Of a DNA stretch of 21,403 nt, positions 6,354 to 14,015 are shown piece by piece (the stretch's first letter is position 1; each line of letters opens with the position of its first letter). Below the pieces are notes generated by a model that made no database searches, was not told the origin of the DNA, and saw only the letters and a program-made list of their open reading frames with translations. A program made the position numbers and the translations under genes. The stretch lies in the NCBI GenBank assembly GCA_964353405.1, contig CAYGWJ010000219.1, positions 1 to 21,403 on the forward strand, in the 5' to 3' direction. The DNA is from JBGLNJ01 sp964353405 (GTDB lineage Bacteria; Chloroflexota; Anaerolineae; Fen-1058).

Positions 6354-8594
6354 ATGAAGAAACACTACACTCTTCCCGGACATGGACGGCTGTGGGTGAC
6401 GCTGGCTCTGCTGACGCTTTTAGGCGGCGTGAGTTGGATTGAACAACAAGCGGCCAAGCTCCGCGCCAACCCGTCCATCGCCCCGGCCACCATCGCCATC
6501 GCACAAGCTGCCGATTGGCCTGTGTCCGATGTACAAGTCGAGGAGATGGTGCGCAAGGCGGGTGCAGCCACGTTTCAAACGAGAACGATCTCCATCCCGA
6601 CTTATCCCTACACTCCCTTTCTCCACCTGCGCTACGATGGCCCGTATCCCTATCGCTGGCTGGATTGGGGACAGTATGGCAACACCACTCCCGTTCCACA
6701 AAACTATCAGCTCCTGGTGCTAGACAACGATTATCTGCGTGTGACGCTTTTGCCGGAATTGGGCGGGCGTGTTTACCAGATGATCTGGAAGCCCACCGGC
6801 CACAACGAGTTGTATCAGAACCCGGTCATCAAGCCCACGCATTGGGGACCGCTCAAACCGGAAGAGAACTGGTGGTTGGCTGTGGGCGGCATCGAGTGGG
6901 GACTGCCCGTGGAGGAACACGGTTACGAATGGGGCGAGCCGTGGGTGTGGAACGTTGTCACTTCTACCAGCGGGGTCACGGTGACGGTCCGCGACACACA
7001 GGTCTCGGACCGATTGCGAGCGGCAATTGATTTGTTCCTTCCGGCGGACCGGGCCTACCTGGCCGTCACACCGCGCTTGGAAAATCCCACCGCGGACGAC
7101 CTGGCCTTCAAGTATTGGACCAACGCGATGCTGGCCCCTGGTGCAAGCAACACGGTCAGCCCGGATTTGCGCTTCATCTTCAGCTCAAACGAGGTAACCG
7201 TCCATTCCAGCGGCGATGCCGGTTCGCGCGTTCCGAATGCCGGCGATCCAATGCCATGGCCCGTGTACAAGGGCCGCGATTTCTCCCGATTGGGCAACTG
7301 GCGTCAGTGGTTTGGCTTTTTCGAGCGGCCCCAGGCGGCGACTGACTTTATCGGCGTTTACGACACGGCCTCCAACGAAGGCGTGGCGCGCATTTTCCCC
7401 TCCCACATCGCGCGCGGCACGAAAGGGTTCGGCCTGGGCTGGTCAGATCCGATTGATCCAGGTACCTGGACCGACGATGGCTCTGCCTACGTCGAACTTC
7501 ATGGTGGAGTCGCGCCCACGTTTTGGGATTCGGCGCAACTGGCGGCCGGCGCGACTCTGACTTGGACCGAATATTGGTACCCGATGAGTTCCATCGGAAT
7601 TCTCTCGACGGCCACCGCCGAGGCTGTTCTCGGCATCCGCATGGACGGCGGCAATTTGAACATCGGCGTGCATTCCACCGTGGCGCGTGCGGAGGGCAAG
7701 AGCACGCTGCGCGTTTGGGAAGAGGCCACCTGCGCGCCGCTCGCCCGCATTGACTTGCCGGCGATTGACCCGGCGCATCCATTCACCACTCTAGCGCCTA
7801 TAGGCGGTCGCACGCTGGATCAGGTGACGGTTGGCTACTTGGACGATCAGGGCAACGTGCTGGCCGGGCATCAGCCCCCGAATTGCCCGACTCCCGAGGC
7901 GCGAGTCGAGCCACTGCCGCCGTGGGTCGAGACAACGACTTTCACGGTGACCTGGGCCAAGGCTGACGACGCCACGTATCACGTTCAGTTCCGCGACGGC
8001 TACGAAGCAGCATGGACAGACTGGCTAACCAACACCCGCGCTATCTCGGCCACCTTTACCGGCGAACACGGACACACCTATCTCTTTCGCGCGCGCAACC
8101 TGAGCATCGGGCAGCCATTTACCAACGAGGAATGGGGTCAGGCTTTTACCACCGTGTTGACTCAACCAGCTCCCGTGCTGGTCACATCGCGCAAGACGGC
8201 AAAGTGGGATGTGATGCCGATGCTTTCCGGAACAATCGCGTTGCCCGTGGAAGTCGTGTCCTACACTGTGCTGATCAGCAACACCGGCAGCCTGGCAGCC
8301 GGGGCTATCATCACGGATCCAGTGCCGCTCGGCATGAGTGTCATACCTCAATCTTTGACTGCCGACAGCGGGCTGCAGCCGGTTTACGCGGGTGGGGTCA
8401 TTCAATGGAACGGCGCAGTACACGCCGGCGAATCGGTTCGATTAAGGTTTGCGCTCGCACCGGCCGCGCTGCGTCGCGGTGACAAGATCACCAACACAGT
8501 GGAAATCGCGGAGAGTGTCTTGGGGCCTTTCACGCGGCAAGCAGTGACAGTGTGGGCGTGGCCGGTTTTCTTGCCGGTCGTGTTCAGACAGTGA
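6354..8594 (+). CDS. Secreted DUF5107 domain protein with FN3-like and DUF11-like C-terminal domains
   Basis: The start is ATG at 6354 (GAGGTGG just upstream); the preceding GTG at 6351 is an alternative. Residues 12-26 form a hydrophobic signal/anchor. The DUF5107 core (about 60-420, galactose-mutarotase-like fold) includes LLPELGGRVYQMIWKP and GGIEWGLPVEEHGYEWGEPW, the most conserved parts of that family. A fibronectin-like domain (about 515-610, with YHVQFRDGYEAAWTDW) follows. A DUF11/COG1361-type beta repeat (about 620-735: YTVLISNTGSLAAGAIITDPVP) and a terminal VFLPVVFRQ end the protein. DUF5107 proteins often accompany carbohydrate-processing genes; the divergent hydrolase fits this. 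The biochemical activity is unknown. It is complete, and its stop codon lies in a symmetric hairpin shared with sbcC. Confidence 0.85.
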   Translation: MKKHYTLPGHGRLWVTLALLTLLGGVSWIEQQAAKLRANPSIAPATIAIAQAADWPVSDVQVEEMVRKAGAATFQTRTISIPTYPYTPFLHLRYDGPYPYRWLDWGQYGNTTPVPQNYQLLVLDNDYLRVTLLPELGGRVYQMIWKPTGHNELYQNPVIKPTHWGPLKPEENWWLAVGGIEWGLPVEEHGYEWGEPWVWNVVTSTSGVTVTVRDTQVSDRLRAAIDLFLPADRAYLAVTPRLENPTADDLAFKYWTNAMLAPGASNTVSPDLRFIFSSNEVTVHSSGDAGSRVPNAGDPMPWPVYKGRDFSRLGNWRQWFGFFERPQAATDFIGVYDTASNEGVARIFPSHIARGTKGFGLGWSDPIDPGTWTDDGSAYVELHGGVAPTFWDSAQLAAGATLTWTEYWYPMSSIGILSTATAEAVLGIRMDGGNLNIGVHSTVARAEGKSTLRVWEEATCAPLARIDLPAIDPAHPFTTLAPIGGRTLDQVTVGYLDDQGNVLAGHQPPNCPTPEARVEPLPPWVETTTFTVTWAKADDATYHVQFRDGYEAAWTDWLTNTRAISATFTGEHGHTYLFRARNLSIGQPFTNEEWGQAFTTVLTQPAPVLVTSRKTAKWDVMPMLSGTIALPVEVVSYTVLISNTGSLAAGAIITDPVPLGMSVIPQSLTADSGLQPVYAGGVIQWNGAVHAGESVRLRFALAPAALRRGDKITNTVEIAESVLGPFTRQAVTVWAWPVFLPVVFRQ

Positions 8595-8672
8595 GCGGTG
8601 TCCCGCCGGCTGACGAAGGACGAATGACCAGACACGAAATACCTCGTCCGTCTCCCGTCCTTCGTCGCTCAC
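8591..8672. terminator. Convergent hairpin spanning both stop codons
   Basis: GTGAGCG (8591-8597) pairs with CGCTCAC (8666-8672), and inside it GACGAAGGACG (8612-8622) pairs with CGTCCTTCGTC (8656-8666), sharing base 8666. The two outer arms contain the stop codons of the DUF5107 and sbcC genes. It probably limits read-through from both sides, though neither strand has a long T-run. Confidence 0.5.
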
Positions 8673-11218
8673 ACCACGTTGACCTGGCTGCCCTGGGGCG
8701 TTTTGGTCACTTCGATGCGCGCGGGGAAAGCGTCGCGGAGTTCTTCGACGTGCGTGATGACGAGGATGCGAGAAAAATCGTGCTGGATGGCATTGATGAC
8801 TTCGACCAGCCGCTCGCGGCCCGAAGCATCCAACTGGCCAAAGCCCTCGTCCATGACAAGCGTCTGCAACTGCGCGCCCGCGCGCCGGGCCAGCAGCTTG
8901 CTGAGCGCGATGCGGATGGCAAAGTTGACGCGGAACTGTTCGCCGCCGGAAAAGTTTTCGTAGGGCCGCGTGCCTAGCTCGTCCGCAATGCGGATGTCGA
9001 GTGTCTCGACCGTCTCACCCTTGACCGTCTCGCGCTGCGTGTCAAAACGGACGTGCATCCGCCCGGCCGTGATGCGCGTGAGCAGCGCGTTCGCTTCATC
9101 TTCGATCTCGGGGATGGCCGCCTCGATGATGAGCGCCGGCACACCTTTCTTGCTGAATGCCACGCGCAAGTCCTCGTATAGCCCGTGGTCTTCCGCCAAC
9201 CTGTCGCGGTCAGCCAGATGTTTTTGTCTCTGCCGGACGAGTGCATCGCACGCGGCCAGCTTTTGTTGAGCCGCACCCACGCGCTCACGAGCGATGCGCT
9301 CACGGGCGCGCACTGCTTCAGCCTGCTGGCTGACTTGCGGTGCTTCAGCCAGTTGTGCACGCAAAGCGTTCGCCTGCAAGCTCATCTCGGCGCGGCGGGC
9401 CCGGTCTGACTCGATCGCCAATATCCAGCGAGTCTCGGCCTCAGCCAGCGCGGCCAGTCTCGTCTGCGCCTCGGCGATGCCGGACTGGGCCGAATCCAGT
9501 CGCGCCTTCCGAGGCTCAAACTCTGCCAGTCGAGCCATCTCTTCTCGCAGCCGTTGATGCTCATCCGCGTGATAGCCGAGCGCGGCCAATTCGCCGAGTA
9601 CGCTGACGAGTCCAGGCTGCTGGTCGTGCGCGTAATCTCGTTCAGCCAGACGCCGCTGCAGCTCGGCATGATAGGCGCGTTTGTCTTCGACCACAGCGGC
9701 AGCTTGCAGCGCCAGGTCATAGCGGGCGACCAGCGCGGCGATTTGCTTGTGAAGAGCCGGCAGTTGCCGGGCCTCCGCCTCAGCCTGCGCAATAACGGTT
9801 TCCAGTTCACTCTGATGGGCGGCAGCCTGGTCAATGCTCGCTTTGTTGGCTCGCCAGGTATCACCCATCGTCTTGCCGTTGATTTGCCATTCGTTCAATA
9901 ACAGGCCGCGCTCATCGTCAGAGAGCGCGCGCCCGCACGTGGGGCACACTGCGCCCACGGATTGTATCGCGGCAATGCGGCTCTGCAAAAAGTCCATGTC
10001 ACGCTTGAGTGCGGCATTCTGCGCGCGGCGGTCAGCCACGTCGCGGATCAATTCGGCCGACTGATGACGGCCTGCTTGGGCTTGGTCGGCGCGAGCCTGA
10101 GCCGCCTGCGCTTGCGACTGGAGTTGGGCGAGTTCAGTCTCGAGCGCCATGTCGGCCAGGCGCGCCTCCAAGTCGGCCAGGGATTGCGCCGAAAGCTGTA
10201 CCTCGGTTTCCAGCGCACGGCGCGCATCGGCGATGATCGTTTCCAGCTTGCTTTTGCGCTCGTTAAGCTGAACCAGTTGACCCAGCTTGATGCCCAAGGC
10301 TTCGTGAGCTGCTCGCGCCGCCTTGAGCGAAGCGTAACCTGTTTCGATTAATTCGCGTTCATCCAGCGCGTGGCGGAATTCGTCAAGCTTTGAATGCGCA
10401 GCAGACCGGTCGAGCGCGACGCGTTCCAGTTCGCTCTGCGCCTGAGCGATGCGCACCTCCAGCTCAGCCGATTGCGTTTCGAGGTTGCGCAATTCGAGCG
10501 CGACTTGTGAAAGCCGGGCCAGTGCCGCCTCGGCCTGGCGCAGCACTTGAGCTATTTCGAGCGCGGTGCTCTGCGCCTGGCGCAACTCGACTTCGTACTC
10601 GGGGCGAAGGGCCACTTCGGCCACAATCTCTTTCAAGCGATCATCCACAAGACGAATTTGCTCTTCGATATCCCGGCTGCGCTTTTTGGCGCGCTCCTCA
10701 TAGGTCTCCCACCGCTCCAGGCCCAGAATGTCGGACAGAACTTGCTTTCTTTCAGCTGGCGTCTTGATCGTGAACTCGTCGGCGCGGTTCTGCAGCAGGA
10801 ACGACGAGTTTATAAAGGTGTCATAGTCCATCCGCAACAGGCGATTGATCTCGGCCTGCGTCTCGCGCATGGTCGGCTCGGCCAGCGTACGGAAGCTGCC
10901 CTCCGGCGTCTGCACCTGCAGGTCGAGCGCACTCACGCCGCGCGAACCGGCCCTGCGCGCACGGATGACGCGGTAGGTGTTGCCTGCCAGCGCAAAAGTA
11001 AGCTCGACCGACATCTCGGTCGCGCCCTGGTATATAAGCTCATCGTCGCGGCGAGCGCGGGCGCGACCCCAAAGCGCCCAGGTCATCGCGTCGAGCAGCG
11101 CGGACTTGCCGGCGCCGTTATCACCCGCAAGACACGCGATGTGGATGCCAGAGAAATCCAGAGGCGCGGGGTCGCGGTAGGGCATAAAGTTGTGGAGTGT
11201 GAGTGTAAGTGGGATCAT
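8669..11218 (-). CDS. sbcC: SbcC/Rad50-type SMC-like ATPase
   Basis: ATPase subunit of the SbcCD (Mre11-Rad50) nuclease that processes DNA ends and hairpins. Walker A (AGDNGAGKSALLD, about 31-43) lies in the N-terminal lobe. Two long Ala/Gln/Glu/Arg-rich coiled coils flank the zinc hook CPTCGRAL (about 424). The ABC signature NFSGGEQFRVNFAIRIALSKLL (about 750), Walker B and D-loop (LVMDEGFGQLD, about 785) and H-loop region (ILVITHVEEL) close the C-terminal lobe. At 849 residues it is nearer archaeal Rad50 than E. coli SbcC. ATG at 11218 is the only sensible start, 11 bases from the left inverted repeat of the cassette, with no clear ribosome binding site. Transcription should arrive from sbcD upstream unless the cassette carries its own promoter. 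Confidence 0.95.
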   Translation of the reverse strand: MIPLTLTLHNFMPYRDPAPLDFSGIHIACLAGDNGAGKSALLDAMTWALWGRARARRDDELIYQGATEMSVELTFALAGNTYRVIRARRAGSRGVSALDLQVQTPEGSFRTLAEPTMRETQAEINRLLRMDYDTFINSSFLLQNRADEFTIKTPAERKQVLSDILGLERWETYEERAKKRSRDIEEQIRLVDDRLKEIVAEVALRPEYEVELRQAQSTALEIAQVLRQAEAALARLSQVALELRNLETQSAELEVRIAQAQSELERVALDRSAAHSKLDEFRHALDERELIETGYASLKAARAAHEALGIKLGQLVQLNERKSKLETIIADARRALETEVQLSAQSLADLEARLADMALETELAQLQSQAQAAQARADQAQAGRHQSAELIRDVADRRAQNAALKRDMDFLQSRIAAIQSVGAVCPTCGRALSDDERGLLLNEWQINGKTMGDTWRANKASIDQAAAHQSELETVIAQAEAEARQLPALHKQIAALVARYDLALQAAAVVEDKRAYHAELQRRLAERDYAHDQQPGLVSVLGELAALGYHADEHQRLREEMARLAEFEPRKARLDSAQSGIAEAQTRLAALAEAETRWILAIESDRARRAEMSLQANALRAQLAEAPQVSQQAEAVRARERIARERVGAAQQKLAACDALVRQRQKHLADRDRLAEDHGLYEDLRVAFSKKGVPALIIEAAIPEIEDEANALLTRITAGRMHVRFDTQRETVKGETVETLDIRIADELGTRPYENFSGGEQFRVNFAIRIALSKLLARRAGAQLQTLVMDEGFGQLDASGRERLVEVINAIQHDFSRILVITHVEELRDAFPARIEVTKTPQGSQVNVV

Positions 11219-11228
11219 AACGCTATGA

Positions 11229-11257
11229 CAACGGATTGGGAAATAAACGGATAAGAA
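11229..11257 (+). repeat. Left inverted repeat of the GxxExxY cassette
   Basis: Reads CAACGGATTGGGAAATAAAC then GGATAAGAA. It matches the minus strand of 12187-12215 at 25 of 29 positions. Matching can be extended outward by ATGA/ATAA, giving 28/33. It contains two degenerate copies of the CGGATTAGGAAAGAAA unit found eight times at the other end. Confidence 0.75.
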
Positions 11258-11261
11258 TGGG

Positions 11262-12077
11262 TCATGTCAGGTCGCCTTTGGAGGTTACTCGAACGGGTTG
11301 AATACTGAGCTGTGTGTCGTGAAAGTTGGCGAGCAGACCAAACTGCAAATCAAGCTGACGTAGGCGAGCGTGTAGTGCTATTTGTTCGGCTTTGCCAACC
11401 TCGCGCAGGGCAAAAGCTGCGACGGCAATTTTATCGTCCACGATGATCAGTCGGCATGGGATGTTACCGAGGTGATGATCGTGAAATTGGACCGGCAGTT
11501 CTCTGACGTAGCGGCAATTCAGGCTGGAGCGTTCCATCTCGACCATCGTCGCGCGGCGATAAACAGGATGAAGAAAGCCTGGGCCGAGCATAAAGTGAAC
11601 CTTGTGGAGGCAGCGGAACAACTTGGCAGTCAGGTCAGGGTAAAGCATATCATCGGGCAATGGATGTAGCCGCCACTCGAATTTGAGCTGCTTGTCGCGC
11701 AAAAAGTTGGGCAGACGCTCAACCTGCAAACTGGCCGCCCCAAAATTGACCACCAGGCCGAGGTCCGCATCGGTGACTTTGAGGTATGAAATCACCTGCG
11801 CCTTGTGCAGCGCCGTAATCTCGTTATCAACCTTGTAATCAAGCAGGACCTTGTTGCACTCAAAAGTGGCATCAGGAACGTAATGTCCTACCTGAACATT
11901 CTCGTAATACACGTAAAAGCTCTTTTGCCTCTCGCACACGATCCCGGTTTCCTGAAAGCCGATGCTGGCCGCTTCGTCATAAAACGCCTCCGGCAGCCCA
12001 GGCCCCAGCGCGTTGTGCACCTGCATCAACACGCCGCGGATCGCATACGTGAGATCGGCATAGAGCAGCTTGGTCAC
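11262..12077 (-). CDS. Fused double GxxExxY protein (PD-(D/E)XK-like), second domain degenerate
   Basis: GxxExxY proteins (about 125 aa) are predicted PD-(D/E)XK-superfamily nucleases of unknown role. This protein (271 aa) has two copies. Domain 1 (1-130) has IRGVLMQVHNALGPG, the signature GLPEAFY, YVPDATFECNKVLLDYKV (nuclease D...D-x-K) and the tail AQVISYLKVTDADLGLVVNFG. Domain 2 (about 145-271) has the same order, LHKVHFMLGPG then GFLHPVY, DDKIAVAAFAL and LRQLDLQFGLLANFH, but the signature Glu is His and D-x-K is lost. It is therefore probably structural or inactive. The GTG start at 12077 has no normal ribosome binding site; the last tandem repeat (AGGAAAG) lies a little far upstream. The gene is not followed by its own terminator. 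Confidence 0.88.
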   Translation of the reverse strand: MTKLLYADLTYAIRGVLMQVHNALGPGLPEAFYDEAASIGFQETGIVCERQKSFYVYYENVQVGHYVPDATFECNKVLLDYKVDNEITALHKAQVISYLKVTDADLGLVVNFGAASLQVERLPNFLRDKQLKFEWRLHPLPDDMLYPDLTAKLFRCLHKVHFMLGPGFLHPVYRRATMVEMERSSLNCRYVRELPVQFHDHHLGNIPCRLIIVDDKIAVAAFALREVGKAEQIALHARLRQLDLQFGLLANFHDTQLSIQPVRVTSKGDLT

Positions 12078-12084
12078 AATCTGT

Positions 12085-12212
12085 TTTCTTTCCTAATCCG
12101 TTTCTTTCCTAATCTGTTTCTTTCCTAATCCGTTTCTTTCCTAATCCGTTTCTTTCCTAATCCGTTTCTTTCCTAATCCGTTTCTTTCCTAATCCGTTTC
12201 TTTCCTAATCCG
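12085..12212 (-). repeat. Eight tandem copies of a 16-bp unit (CGGATTAGGAAAGAAA)
   Basis: Eight head-to-tail copies fill 128 bases. Seven are identical and one carries a single change (CTG for CCG on the plus strand, 12101-12116). The unit is not a multiple of three and no frame crosses it, so it is non-coding. There are no spacers, which excludes a CRISPR. It sits immediately upstream of the GxxExxY start and forms the right edge of the cassette. The unit length may vary between strains by slippage. Confidence 0.95.
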
Positions 12213-12215
12213 TTG
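12187..12215 (-). repeat. Right inverted repeat of the GxxExxY cassette
   Basis: On the minus strand it reads CAACGGATTAGGAAAGAAAC then GGATTAGGA, overlapping the outermost tandem units. It is the inverted counterpart of 11229-11257. The ABC exporter's TAA stop (12218-12216) touches its outer edge. Confidence 0.75.
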
Positions 12216-13997
12216 TTATCCCCCAGCATACTCCAAGGCCAGTGGCATCTCGCGGATCGGCTCCAGCCTTTGCTGCACGGTATACAATCGCCTGTACAAC
12301 CCGTCCTGCGCGATCAATTGGTCGTGAGTGCCCATCTCTCTGATGTGTTTTCCTTCGAGCACCACAATCGTGTTCGCATTGCGAATCGTCGAAAGGCGAT
12401 GGGCAATGATGAGGGTGGTCTTGCCTTTCATCAAGCGCTCCAGAGCCTGTTGAATCAGAAACTCGGTCTCGGTATCCACCGACGAAGTGGCTTCGTCGAG
12501 AATGAGGACGGGCGCATCCTTGAGCACGGCCCGCGCAATAGACAGACGTTGCTTTTGCCCGCCCGAAAGTTTGACCCCGCGCTCGCCGATCAGCGCGTCA
12601 TAGCCATCCGGCAATGCACTGATAAAGGCATGAACGTTAGCGACCTTGGCCGCCGCCGTCACTTGTTCCTCCGAAGCATCCGGTCTCCCAAAGAGAATGT
12701 TTTCGCGCACAGTGCCGTGGAACAAGAATACATCCTGCAACACAATGCTGATTTGCCGGCGCAGGCTTTCGAGTGTGAGCGAGCGGATGTCGCGGCCGTC
12801 GAGCGTGATCGAGCCGCCGCACACGTCGTAAAAGCGCGGGATCAGGCTGACGAGCGTTGACTTGCCCACGCCGGTTGGGCCAACCAACGCGACCACGTGC
12901 TGCGCCGGAATGTGGAGCGTGACTCTATCGAGAATCGCGTCGCCTTCATTATAGTGAAAGCTCACGTCGCGGAACGCGATCGCGCCCTCGGCCCGGTCCG
13001 TCAGTGCCAGAGCGCCAGCCGCGTCGAGAATCTCTGGCTCCTCTTTCAGCAAATCGGACACCCGGTCCGCCCCCGCCAGCGCCCCCTGAATATTCTCCCA
13101 CGCAGTGCTCAAGTTTCGGACAGGCTGATAAAACATCTCCAGATAGAGAAAGAATGCGACCAGGTCGGCCACAGATAGCGTTTGATGGAACGCGAGCTGC
13201 CCCCCAAAGTAAATGACGACGATGCTGCCCAGCGACGAGGTGAACTCGACGAACGGCTGAAAGGTCGCCATCAGCCGCAGCGCCCTGAGCAGAGAGCGCC
13301 GATAGCGATCAATCTTGACGCCGATGCGGTGCAGCTCGTCTTGCTCACGCGTAAACGCTTTGATCTCGCGGATGCCGGAAAGATTGTCGTTGAGAGTGGC
13401 GTTCAAATCGCCCAGCTCCTTCTGGCGCTCGCGGAAGGCGGGGCGCACATACCGCGCATAGACCTGGAGCGACACGACCACAAGCGGGATGGGCACCAGG
13501 CTCAACAGCGCCAACCGCCAGTTGAGGCTGAACAGAACCGCGCTCACGCCGATCAGTGTGAGAATGTTCACCACCACATCCGGCGCGGCGTGCGAGATCA
13601 ACTGCTCGAACAGATCCGAGTCGTTGACGACGCGAGACATCAATTGGCCGGTCTGCGTGTCTTCGTAAAAGCGGAGCGACAGACGCTGCAAATGCTCATA
13701 GATGTGCTTGCGCACATCCGCCACCACGCCCCAGCCAGCCACGTGAGCCATGTAGCTCCGCAAAAATTGCAGGCCGGCTCGTACGACGTAGACAATCAAC
13801 ACCACCAGGGTCAGTTGCGTGATGAGGTCGAGCGAAGCTTGCTCCGAAGTCTGCGCGGTGATGTTGGCGATCAGCAGCTTGATGATCCATGGGATGAGCA
13901 GCTGCACGCCGACGAGCAGAAGCATACTCAGAACGGTGATGGTCAAAGCACCCGTGTACTTGCGGGCATACGCAAAAACAATTTGGAAGGGTTTCAC
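12216..13997 (-). CDS. ABC exporter, fused permease and ATPase (MsbA/multidrug type)
   Basis: Half-transporter of 593 residues, expected to act as a dimer in the inner membrane and export a lipid or drug-like molecule. Residues 1-310 hold about six membrane helices (for example ALTITVLSMLLLVGVQLLI near 17). The nucleotide-binding domain has Walker A GPTGVGKST (about 371), the Q-loop region ISIVLQDVFLF, signature LSGGQKQRLSIARA (about 475), Walker B VLILDEATSSVD (about 497) and the H-loop IIAHRLS (about 532). The start is GTG at 13997, 18 bases after the sbcD stop, with a weak ribosome binding site; co-transcription with sbcD is likely. The substrate cannot be inferred. An exporter between sbcD and sbcC has no obvious functional link. 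All motifs are intact. Confidence 0.95.
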   Translation of the reverse strand: MKPFQIVFAYARKYTGALTITVLSMLLLVGVQLLIPWIIKLLIANITAQTSEQASLDLITQLTLVVLIVYVVRAGLQFLRSYMAHVAGWGVVADVRKHIYEHLQRLSLRFYEDTQTGQLMSRVVNDSDLFEQLISHAAPDVVVNILTLIGVSAVLFSLNWRLALLSLVPIPLVVVSLQVYARYVRPAFRERQKELGDLNATLNDNLSGIREIKAFTREQDELHRIGVKIDRYRRSLLRALRLMATFQPFVEFTSSLGSIVVIYFGGQLAFHQTLSVADLVAFFLYLEMFYQPVRNLSTAWENIQGALAGADRVSDLLKEEPEILDAAGALALTDRAEGAIAFRDVSFHYNEGDAILDRVTLHIPAQHVVALVGPTGVGKSTLVSLIPRFYDVCGGSITLDGRDIRSLTLESLRRQISIVLQDVFLFHGTVRENILFGRPDASEEQVTAAAKVANVHAFISALPDGYDALIGERGVKLSGGQKQRLSIARAVLKDAPVLILDEATSSVDTETEFLIQQALERLMKGKTTLIIAHRLSTIRNANTIVVLEGKHIREMGTHDQLIAQDGLYRRLYTVQQRLEPIREMPLALEYAGG

Positions 13998-14015
13998 AGG
14001 GTTGTCTCTTGGTCT

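Larger units (their letters stand above)
11229..12215 (-). mobile_element. GxxExxY cassette bounded by inverted repeats (candidate non-autonomous mobile unit)
   Basis: A 987-bp unit fills the space between the ABC exporter's stop and sbcC's start. Its two ends are inverted copies (25/29 identical) beginning CAACGGATT. The interior is one gene plus a tandem array of the same motif. No transposase and no obvious target-site duplication are visible (flanks CTATGA and TTATCC). Mobility is inference from the architecture and from the general association of GxxExxY genes with such repeats as I recall it. Confidence 0.5.

Noticed and set aside
12085..12212. Possible CRISPR array
   Set aside because: Units are contiguous with no spacers and only 16 bases long; it is a simple tandem repeat.
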